Shown piece by piece: positions 1 through 5,082 of a DNA stretch of 5,921 nt. Both the position numbers and the translations under genes were made by a program. Source of the stretch: Acetobacteraceae bacterium (GTDB lineage Bacteria; Pseudomonadota; Alphaproteobacteria; Acetobacterales; Acetobacteraceae). Each line of letters starts with the position of its first letter. Position 1 is the first letter of the stretch. A model generated the notes under the pieces. That model worked only from the letters and a program-made list of their open reading frames with translations, had not been told where the DNA came from and made no database searches. The DNA is taken from contig CANHTE010000105.1 of the NCBI GenBank assembly GCA_947462945.1, positions 1 to 5,921 of the forward strand, in the 5' to 3' direction.

Positions 1-128
1 CCCGCTTCACCGAGGACGCCCAGGCTTTCGGCCGCGCCATCCGCTGGGGCGAGGCCGAGTTCATCGAGGACCGCATCAAGCGCGGCCGCAAAATCCGGCA
101 TAGCCTGATCGAGCGAAAGCAGGCCTGA
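1..128 (+). CDS. C-terminal end of a probable prephenate/arogenate dehydrogenase (TyrC type), partial
   Basis: An open frame enters from the left edge and ends at TGA 126-128, giving 41 visible residues. It is the only gene here on the plus strand. The tail reads as a charged helical segment: RFTEDAQAF, then RAIRWGEAEF, then RIKRGRKIRHSLIERKQA. The order 'F-x-D-x-x-x-x-x-x-AIRWG(D/E)', followed by a basic R-x-R-x-IR stretch, resembles the C-terminal helix of alphaproteobacterial TyrC-type dehydrogenases, which make the tyrosine precursor from prephenate or arogenate. This is recalled family resemblance on a short fragment; the NAD-binding and catalytic parts lie outside the window. It converges on lpxK with 51 bases between the two stops. 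I see no stem followed by a T-run after it. Confidence 0.55.
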   Translation, partial: RFTEDAQAFGRAIRWGEAEFIEDRIKRGRKIRHSLIERKQA

Positions 129-145
129 GACCCGAGGGCGCCCAG

Positions 146-190
146 CTTACGTCGGGCGGCTTGCGTCAGGCGGCTTGCGTCAGGCGGCTT
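146..190. repeat. 14-base tandem repeat, about 3.2 copies, across the lpxK stop codon
   Basis: Three adjacent 14-base units lie at 146-159, 160-173 and 174-187. The second and third are identical (CTTGCGTCAGGCGG). The first differs at two positions (149 and 154), and a 3-base start of a fourth unit follows at 188-190. The last unit covers the final two Ala codons and the TGA of lpxK on the minus strand. A second stop in the lpxK frame, TAA at 147-149, lies ten codons further on. The array fills most of the gap between two convergent genes. It is not self-complementary enough to call a terminator. Confidence 0.85.
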
Positions 191-1163
191 TGGGCACACC
201 CAGCGCCCGGTCCAGCAGCGCATCAATCCCGGCCGGATCATCCCAGCGCAGGGTGACGCTCACCACCCGAACCTGGTTTTGGAATTCGGGCGGCATGCGC
301 ACCCAATCCTTGCGCGTGGTGACCGGGATGGCCCCCAGCCGCTCGGCCTGTTGGAGGAGGCCGCTCAAATCCCCCGCATCGAAGGGATAATGGTCGGCAA
401 AGCTCTCCGTGCCCGCCACCACCGCGCCGCCCTGGCGCAAGGTGGTGAAGAATTTGCGCGGATTGGCGATGCCGCAAAAGGCAAAGACATTCTCGCCCGC
501 CAGCTCCGCCATTTCCGGCCCGGGAATGAGGTCGCCCCGCAGCACCGGCAGCCCGGGCGGCAGCGCTGCCAGCGCGCCCATCTCATCGCCGCCGATCAAC
601 ACGGCGGCGTCACAGCGGGCGGCGGCGGCGGCGACGCTTTCGCGCAGCGGCCCCGCCGGGATGACATGGCCATTGCCGAAACCATAGCCGCCATCAATCG
701 TGAGCAGGGAGAGCGTCTTGGTCAGGGTCGGGTTTTGCAGGCCGTCATCCATCACGATGGCGGCCGCCCCATGCGCCACGGCGCGTTGCGCGCCGGCTGC
801 GCGGTCCGCCGAGACCCAGGTGGGGGCGAGGGCGGCCAGCAGCAGCGCCTCATCGCCCACCGCCTCGCTATCGTGGCGCCCGGGCTCCACCAGCACCGGC
901 CCCTTCACCGAGCCGCCATAGCCGCGCAACAGGAAATGCGCCTCCTGCCCACGGGCCCTCAGGCGGTTGCCGATATCCATGGCCAGCGTCGTCTTGCCCG
1001 CACCGCCGGCTGTGGCACCGCCGCAGCAAATCACCGGCACGGGCGCGTCCCAGCCGGGGCGGGCCATGCGCCGCGCTGTGGCCGCCGCATAAATGGCGGC
1101 AAAGGGCGAGAGGAGCAGGGGCGCGATCCCGCCGCCACGATCCCAGAATTGGGGCGCTCGAAT
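180..1163 (-). CDS. lpxK: Tetraacyldisaccharide 4'-kinase LpxK, probable non-ATG start
   Basis: LpxK phosphorylates the 4' position of the tetraacyldisaccharide 1-phosphate with ATP to give lipid IVA, at the inner face of the inner membrane. Counting from ATT at 1161-1163, the protein has 327 residues, the usual family length. It shows a hydrophobic N-terminal stretch (about 13-30), a P-loop at 48-59 (GGATAGGAGKTT), RGYGG at 80-84, GDE at 103-105 and the catalytic-region DDGLQN at 139-144, then FCGIANPRKFF, FADHYPF and TTRKD further on. The first ATG (1065-1067, residue 33) would remove the conserved RAPQFW and LLLSPFAAIYAAATARR segment that anchors the enzyme to the membrane. Between the in-frame stop at 1185-1187 and that ATG there is no ATG, GTG or TTG. 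ATT 1161-1163 fits the usual M-R-A-P start; ATC 1167-1169 fits the ribosome site better; CTG 1116-1118 is a third choice. It follows waaA by 27 bases, probably in one operon. The second P-loop residue is Gly where Asn is usual. Confidence 0.93.
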   Translation of the reverse strand: MRAPQFWDRGGGIAPLLLSPFAAIYAAATARRMARPGWDAPVPVICCGGATAGGAGKTTLAMDIGNRLRARGQEAHFLLRGYGGSVKGPVLVEPGRHDSEAVGDEALLLAALAPTWVSADRAAGAQRAVAHGAAAIVMDDGLQNPTLTKTLSLLTIDGGYGFGNGHVIPAGPLRESVAAAAARCDAAVLIGGDEMGALAALPPGLPVLRGDLIPGPEMAELAGENVFAFCGIANPRKFFTTLRQGGAVVAGTESFADHYPFDAGDLSGLLQQAERLGAIPVTTRKDWVRMPPEFQNQVRVVSVTLRWDDPAGIDALLDRALGVPKAA

Positions 1164-1177
1164 GCTGATGGTCCAGC

Positions 1178-1186
1178 CCTTTCCTC
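1178..1186 (-). promoter_or_regulatory. Ribosome binding site for the upstream lpxK start
   Basis: On the minus strand this reads GAGGAAAGG, purine-rich, and sits at and just past the end of waaA (stop 1191-1193). From its last G there are 8 bases to an in-frame ATC (1167-1169) and 14 to an in-frame ATT (1161-1163). Its presence supports a start upstream of the first ATG of lpxK, about 110 bases away. The spacing favours ATC and homology favours ATT. Confidence 0.6.
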
Positions 1187-1190
1187 AACC

Positions 1191-2444
1191 TCAGTTCCGG
1201 CTGCGGGCCGCCAGGGCCAGCAGCGCCGCTGCCATCCGGCCCGGCAAATCGGACGCCGCGGAGACAAAATCGGCGGCGGACCGCGCCATGGCGGCCGCTC
1301 GTTCCGGAAACGCTAGCATATCCGCAAGGCTGGCCGCCAGCGCGCCGGCATCCATCACCTGGCATGCGCCCTGCGCGGCGAGCAAGCCGGCCGACGCTTC
1401 GCGGAAATTTTCCATATGCGGCCCGAAGATGACGGGGCAGCCCAGCCGCGCGGCCTCCAGCGGGTTCTGTCCGCCATGCGGCACCAGGCTGCCGCCAATC
1501 ACCGCCAGGTCCGCCACACGATAGAGCAGCCCCATCTCCCCCATCGTATCCGCGATATACAGCGGCCCTGCATCCGGCAGGGCGCCCAGCGCGCGGCGGG
1601 GGGCCGGGCCGAGCCCCGCACCGCGATCCGCATGGCGCGGTGCCAGGATGGTCAGCAGCCCCGGATGAGCGGCGCGCAGCGTCTCGGCCACCGCGGTCAG
1701 GATGGTCTCCTCCCCTGGATGCGTGCTGGCCGCCAGCAGCACGGGCCGGCCACCAATCGCCCCGCGCAACGCGTCCCATGCGGCGTGGTCCACCGGCAGC
1801 GGCGGTGCGGCCAGCTTGAGATCCCCCGGCGTCGTGACCGCACGCGCGCCGAGCGCCAGCAGCCGCGCCGCATCCTCGGCCGAGCGCGGCATGATGAGCT
1901 GAAACCGGCCCAGCAATTGCCGCGCGAAGCCCGGCGCCCAGCGCCCCCAGCGGCGCGCCGTCCGGTCCGACATGCGGGCATTGAGCAGCGCCAACGGGAT
2001 GCCGCGCCGCGCCGCCGCCGCGAGCGTATTGGGCCAGAGCTCACTCTCCACGAAGCCCGCCGCATCCGGCCGCCAGCCATCCAGAAAGCGTGCCACCCAG
2101 GCGGGCACATCGAGCGGCGCATAGCGATGGATCACCCGGCCGCGCAATGCTTCGGGCAGGCGCTGGGGCAGCAGGCGGGCCGAGGTGACGGTGCCGGTGG
2201 TGACCAGCAGGGTCAAGGCAGGGTCGCGCTGCACCAGCGCTTCCATCAGCGGCAGGATGGCCAGGCTCTCGCCCACACTGGCGGCGTGCAGCCAGATCAG
2301 CGGGCCTTCCGGGCGTTCGACGCCAAAGCCCTCACGTTCACGCAGGCGCCCGGGCTCTTCCTTGTCGCGCAGCACGCGGCGGCGCAGGTTCCAGCGCAAG
2401 GCAGGGGCTGCCAGGCCGGCCAGCGCAGGCCAGATGCCGCTCAC
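1191..2444 (-). CDS. waaA: 3-deoxy-D-manno-octulosonic acid (Kdo) transferase WaaA
   Basis: WaaA (KdtA) transfers Kdo from CMP-Kdo to the lipid A precursor at the cytoplasmic face of the inner membrane, starting the LPS inner core. The protein has 417 residues. A short hydrophobic N-terminal anchor is followed by the basic NLRRRVLRDKEEPGRLRER stretch, HAASVGES at 53-60 (with the likely catalytic Glu), ESELWPN at 133-139, NARMSDR at 155-161, PGDLK at 206-210, ASTHPGEE at 239-246, PRH at 269-271 and GGSLVPHGGQNPLE at 317-330. The last is the Kdo-transferase signature in the C-terminal Rossmann domain. The start is GTG (2442-2444), overlapping the TGA of the acyltransferase gene as GTGA, so translation is probably coupled; no strong Shine-Dalgarno is visible. 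The segment between PRHADRG and the IADT motif (about 272-297) looks roughly ten residues shorter than I expect for the family. The number of Kdo residues added cannot be read from sequence. Confidence 0.95.
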   Translation of the reverse strand: MSGIWPALAGLAAPALRWNLRRRVLRDKEEPGRLREREGFGVERPEGPLIWLHAASVGESLAILPLMEALVQRDPALTLLVTTGTVTSARLLPQRLPEALRGRVIHRYAPLDVPAWVARFLDGWRPDAAGFVESELWPNTLAAAARRGIPLALLNARMSDRTARRWGRWAPGFARQLLGRFQLIMPRSAEDAARLLALGARAVTTPGDLKLAAPPLPVDHAAWDALRGAIGGRPVLLAASTHPGEETILTAVAETLRAAHPGLLTILAPRHADRGAGLGPAPRRALGALPDAGPLYIADTMGEMGLLYRVADLAVIGGSLVPHGGQNPLEAARLGCPVIFGPHMENFREASAGLLAAQGACQVMDAGALAASLADMLAFPERAAAMARSAADFVSAASDLPGRMAAALLALAARSRN

Positions 2445-3127
2445 CGACGGGCCCGGCCAAGTGCGGCGTCGGCAGCGTCACAGGCGGCATTGAGGGCGGC
2501 GGTGATGGCGGGCAAGGCGGCCTCGGCTGCGGCATCACGCGGCACGGGCACAACGGGGCCGGTGACCAGGACGCCGCGTCCGAAGGGCAGCGGGATTTCC
2601 ATCCGGTCCCAGCTTTTCAGCCCGATGGCGAAGGAGACCCGCGCCGCACAAGGCAGCACGGGCCGGCCGCTCAAGGCCGCCAATTGCGCAACCCCGGGGG
2701 CGGCCATCCGGCGTGGCCCACGCGGGCCATCGGGGGTGATCACCATCATCGAGCCACTGCGCAACAGCCGCGCCATGGCAAGCAACCCGGACGCGCCCCC
2801 CTTGGAGCTGGAGCCATGGATCATGTTCAGGTCAAAGCGCCGCACCACATCGCCGATGAAACGCCCATCCCGGTGGCGGGATACCAGCACATGGGCCGAG
2901 ACAATGCCCTGCCGCGCCTGACCGGTGCGCCAGAGATGCGGCATCAGCGGCAAATTCTCATGCCAGAAGGCGGCGATCACATTGCCATGGGTGGCGAAGG
3001 CATCGTCCATCGCCTCGCCGCCCAGCAAGCGCCAGCGCGTGGTGCGATAGACCAGCACGAGATAAAGCCCAAGGAGATTCGCGGCAAAGGCCTGGAAGAC
3101 CGGGTGGCGCGTCAATCGGCGCAGCAT
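2441..3127 (-). CDS. DUF374 lysophospholipid acyltransferase-like protein
   Basis: This 228-residue protein belongs to the DUF374 group of the LPLAT-like acyltransferases, which commonly precedes waaA in alphaproteobacteria. Its exact acyl acceptor is not established; a membrane or lipid A-related role is inferred from context. Visible motifs are a hydrophobic N-terminal segment (about 10-27), FWHEN at 54-58, SRHRDGRF at 83-90 (acyltransferase-like His and Asp), GSSSKGG at 105-111, ITPDGPRGPRR at 130-140 and a hydrophobic patch with RPVLPCAARVS at 155-165. The start at ATG 3125-3127 gives the usual DUF374 N-terminus (MLRRLTRHPV). An in-frame ATG at 3161-3163 and a longer extension to 3268 lack conserved features, and the longer one would run into the glycosyltransferase gene. 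The gene follows that glycosyltransferase by 76 bases and overlaps waaA by four bases (GTGA). Confidence 0.88.
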   Translation of the reverse strand: MLRRLTRHPVFQAFAANLLGLYLVLVYRTTRWRLLGGEAMDDAFATHGNVIAAFWHENLPLMPHLWRTGQARQGIVSAHVLVSRHRDGRFIGDVVRRFDLNMIHGSSSKGGASGLLAMARLLRSGSMMVITPDGPRGPRRMAAPGVAQLAALSGRPVLPCAARVSFAIGLKSWDRMEIPLPFGRGVLVTGPVVPVPRDAAAEAALPAITAALNAACDAADAALGRARR

Positions 3128-3158
3128 GCGGTGGCTCGGGTCATGTCCTGCGGCGGGT

Positions 3159-3195
3159 CGCATGCCACGAGACGGGAGGCAAGTCCCGCCATGCG
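3159..3195. repeat. Nested inverted repeat between the glycosyltransferase and acyltransferase genes
   Basis: Outer arms CGCATG (3159-3164) and CATGCG (3190-3195) pair perfectly. Inside them CGGGA (3173-3177) and TCCCG (3184-3188) pair around a 6-base loop. The two stems are separated by an 8-base bulge on one side and one base on the other. No T-run follows on either strand, so a strong intrinsic terminator is unlikely. It may be an RNA processing or attenuation element in the only sizeable gap between the glycosyltransferase and lpxK, or chance in GC-rich DNA. Confidence 0.4.
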
Positions 3196-3203
3196 CGGTA
3201 CCC

Positions 3204-4196
3204 TCAGATAGTGACCAGATGCTGCTTGAAGGCGCTGGCGCTGGCCGGCCAGGCGAAGCGCTCGGCATGGGCGCGAGCGGCCTGACGCGTCACCTCCAGC
3301 GCGGCAAGGCAGGCGTGGCGCAGATCCTCATCCAGCGCACCGCCCGAACCCACCACATCACGCGGGCCCATCACCGGATAGGCGGCCACTGGGGTCCCGC
3401 AGGCCATGGCCTCCACCAGCACCAATCCGAATGTGTCGGTTCGGGAGGGAAAGACCATGACATCCCCGCCGCGATAGGCGCGCACCAGCCCCTCGCCATG
3501 GCGCCAGCCGGCAAAATGCACGGAAGGATACCGCGCCTCAAGCGCCGCGCGCTGCGGCCCATCGCCCACCACCACCTTGCTGCCCGGCAGGTCAAGATCG
3601 AGAAAGGCGGTGATGTTCTTCTCCACTGCGACGCGCCCAACATAGAGGAAGATCGGCCGGGGCAAATCCCGCCATTCCTCGCGTGCGCCATCCTGGAAAA
3701 GCTTCAGATCCACCCCGCCTGACCATGGGAGGATTTGGCGAAATCCGCGCCTGGCCAGTTCCTGGCGCAACATCGGCGTCGCGGCGAAGGTGCCCGCGCC
3801 GGCATTGTGGAAACGGCGCAGCAGCGCCCAGATGAAGCGCGGCGGAATTCCGGTGCGCGCCTTCACATATTCGGCGAAGCGGGTGTGGAAACTGGTGGTG
3901 AAACGCCAGCCACGCTCGGCGCAGATGGCGCGCGCGGCCAGGCCCAAAGGGCCTTCGGTGGCAATATGCACCGCGTCGGGCCGCGCCTCGGTCATCATGC
4001 GCCGCAACGCCGTGCGCGGGCGGAAAGCCAGGCGGATTTCAGCATAGCCAGGCATCGGGAAACTGCGGAAGCGATCAGGGCCGATCACTTCCACCACGTC
4101 GCCCAGCGCGGTGAGTTCGCCGGCCAGGCCCTCGATGGCGCGCACCACGCCATTGACCTGCGGTCGCCACGCATCGGAGACGATTAGCAACCTCAT
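3204..4196 (-). CDS. GT4-type glycosyltransferase, probable Agt-like glycolipid synthase (copy 1)
   Basis: This is a 330-residue GT-B fold glycosyltransferase. The N-terminal domain begins MRLLIVSDAWRPQVNGV, with the usual G-V-V-R loop near 16-19, and contains HIATEGPLG (77-85) and TTSFHTRFAEY (100-110). The C-terminal donor domain has GRVAVEKN (187-194, with the donor-phosphate-binding Arg/Lys pattern), GDGP (211-214), FPSRTDTFG (249-257) and VEAMACGTPVAAYP (261-274). No signal peptide or membrane span is seen, as expected for a peripheral inner-membrane enzyme. The start at ATG 4194-4196 overlaps the TGA of the phosphoesterase gene as ATGA; a longer frame to 4301 lies inside that gene and adds nothing conserved. 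Tight coupling to a PlcP-like phosphoesterase suggests transfer of a sugar to diacylglycerol, as reported for Agrobacterium Agt (Atu2297). An LPS-core or other GT4 role is the alternative. It is about 80% identical by hand count to the copy at 5083-5921. Confidence 0.87.
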   Translation of the reverse strand: MRLLIVSDAWRPQVNGVVRAIEGLAGELTALGDVVEVIGPDRFRSFPMPGYAEIRLAFRPRTALRRMMTEARPDAVHIATEGPLGLAARAICAERGWRFTTSFHTRFAEYVKARTGIPPRFIWALLRRFHNAGAGTFAATPMLRQELARRGFRQILPWSGGVDLKLFQDGAREEWRDLPRPIFLYVGRVAVEKNITAFLDLDLPGSKVVVGDGPQRAALEARYPSVHFAGWRHGEGLVRAYRGGDVMVFPSRTDTFGLVLVEAMACGTPVAAYPVMGPRDVVGSGGALDEDLRHACLAALEVTRQAARAHAERFAWPASASAFKQHLVTI

Positions 4197-4987
4197 CCGT
4201 CGGCAAGCGCGGGTTGCCGCAGCAGACGCAGCGCCTGCCAGTCGAGCAATTCGAACCGGCCATCGGTGTGTTCGACCAGGGCGGTGCAGCTTTCCACCCA
4301 ATCGCCGGTATTCATGTATTGGATACCCTTCACCATGCGCATCTCCGCATGGTGGATATGGCCGCAGATCACGCCATCCAGCCCGCGCCGCCGCGCCTCA
4401 CCGGTCAGCGCCGCCTCGAAGCGATCCACCGTCTTGACCGCCTCCTTCACCTGGCGCTTGAGCCATTGGCTGAGCGACCAGTATGAATAGCCCATCCTCC
4501 GCCGGACCAGATTGAACCAGCGGTTCACATGCAGCGCGACGCCATAGGCGCGATCCCCCAGATGCGCGAGGAATTTCAGGTGGCGGACCACGCCATCGAA
4601 TTCATCGCCATGCATGACCAGGAAGCGTCGGCCGTCAACGGCTTCGTGCACCGCCTCGGCTGCCAGGGTAATGCCGGCAACCTCCAGCCCAATCCATTCG
4701 CGGAACATCTCGTCGTGATTGCCGGGGATATAGATGACGCGGGTACCCCGGCGCGATTGCTCAAAGATGGCACGCAACACAGCATCGAAGCTGGAGGTCC
4801 AGTACCAGCTTTTGCGCAGGCGCCAGCCGTCAATCACATCGCCCACCAGATAGAGCTGCTCACAATCGAGTTGGGCGAGGAATTCGAGCAGGAGATCAGC
4901 GCGCGCGCCAGGCGTGCCCAGATGGAAATCCGAGATGAAGACGCTGCGCAGCCGTGCTGGCCGCTCCGTAGCACGCGTCATGTTCAT
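4193..4987 (-). CDS. Calcineurin-like metallophosphoesterase, PlcP-like phospholipase C (LpxH/COG2908 family)
   Basis: A 264-residue cytoplasmic metallophosphoesterase with the complete two-metal site: DFH at 20-22, GD at 49-50, GNHDE at 89-93, MHGDEF at 125-130 (His126) and GHIHH at 209-213. Family members are often annotated UDP-2,3-diacylglucosamine diphosphatase (LpxH), and the lpxK/waaA neighbours invite that. However, true LpxH has GNRD where this has GNHD. The segments DGWRLRKSWYW (53-63), YWSLSQW (169-175) and NTGDWVESCTALVEH (226-240) fit, from memory, the alphaproteobacterial group that includes PlcP. PlcP is the phosphate-starvation phospholipase C that yields diacylglycerol from phosphatidylcholine and related lipids. 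The ATGA overlap with a glycosyltransferase supports this. The start at ATG 4985-4987 has GGAGG ten bases upstream; a second ATG two codons later is possible. The upstream gap is 97 bases. Substrate assignment is inference. Confidence 0.9.
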   Translation of the reverse strand: MNMTRATERPARLRSVFISDFHLGTPGARADLLLEFLAQLDCEQLYLVGDVIDGWRLRKSWYWTSSFDAVLRAIFEQSRRGTRVIYIPGNHDEMFREWIGLEVAGITLAAEAVHEAVDGRRFLVMHGDEFDGVVRHLKFLAHLGDRAYGVALHVNRWFNLVRRRMGYSYWSLSQWLKRQVKEAVKTVDRFEAALTGEARRRGLDGVICGHIHHAEMRMVKGIQYMNTGDWVESCTALVEHTDGRFELLDWQALRLLRQPALADG

Positions 4988-4997
4988 ACTCGCCGCG

Positions 4998-5002
4998 CCT
5001 CC
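4998..5002 (-). promoter_or_regulatory. Ribosome binding site of the phosphoesterase gene
   Basis: GGAGG on the minus strand lies ten bases before ATG 4985-4987 and sixteen before the second ATG at 4979-4981. It favours the first ATG. It is the clearest Shine-Dalgarno sequence in the window, which fits this gene being translated independently rather than by coupling. Confidence 0.6.
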
Positions 5003-5013
5003 GCCTGTGCGAA

Positions 5014-5029
5014 GGGCTTAGGAAAGCCC
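5014..5029. repeat. Perfect 6-base hairpin GGGCTT-N4-AAGCCC upstream of the phosphoesterase gene
   Basis: Arms at 5014-5019 and 5024-5029 are exactly complementary around a 4-base loop. On the minus strand the stem is followed only by TTCGC, so it would be at most a weak terminator for the upstream glycosyltransferase gene. It overlaps the candidate -10 element at 5015-5020, so it could equally be an operator or a 5'-end stem. Confidence 0.5.
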
Positions 5030-5043
5030 ACACGAATCGTCAA
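5015..5043 (-). promoter_or_regulatory. Candidate sigma70-type promoter for the phosphoesterase operon
   Basis: On the minus strand TTGACG (5043-5038) is separated by 17 bases from TAAGCC (5020-5015), about 28 bases before the start codon at 4987. The -35 is good and the -10 is poor (TA only). The 97-base gap is the longest within the minus-strand set and is visibly AT-rich around 5036-5066, which supports a promoter here. I found no convincing Pho box in this gap. Confidence 0.35.
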
Positions 5044-5065
5044 GAAATCAATGATTTCGCAATCA
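5044..5065. promoter_or_regulatory. Palindromic, operator-like site next to the candidate -35 element
   Basis: GAAATCA (5044-5050), one base, TGATTTC (5052-5058) is a perfect 7-base-arm palindrome directly upstream of the candidate -35. A further AATCA at 5061-5065 pairs with TGATT at 5052-5056, giving three alternating half-sites AATCA / TGATT / AATCA. The patch is AT-rich in otherwise GC-rich DNA. A regulator binding here is plausible; which one is unknown. The sequence also approaches an IHF site (AATCAA-N4-TT) with one mismatch. Confidence 0.45.
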
Positions 5066-5082
5066 GTACGTGGCAGGGCCGC

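Noticed and set aside
129..179. Bidirectional intrinsic terminator between the convergent genes
   Set aside because: There is a short GGGCGCCC palindrome at 136-143 but no adequate stem-loop with a T-run on either strand.
279..1316. A 345-codon open frame on the plus strand
   Set aside because: It is antisense to lpxK and the 3' end of waaA, has low-complexity Gly/Arg/Gln composition and no family resemblance.
868..1779. A 303-codon minus-strand frame overlapping lpxK and waaA
   Set aside because: It is a shifted frame of two well-supported genes and carries no conserved motif. Adopting it would need both real genes to be wrong.
1416..2921. A 501-codon open frame on the plus strand
   Set aside because: It lies antisense to waaA and the acyltransferase gene. 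Its translation is rich in Arg, Gln, Gly and His with no recognisable domain, as expected for the complement of GC-rich coding DNA.
4988..5082. Possible Pho box before the phosphoesterase gene
   Set aside because: I looked for two CTGTCAT-like units 11 bases apart on both strands. The nearest pair (CTGCCAC and CTGATTG, minus strand) is spaced 10 bases and matches poorly. A Pho box could lie upstream of the second glycosyltransferase, outside the window.
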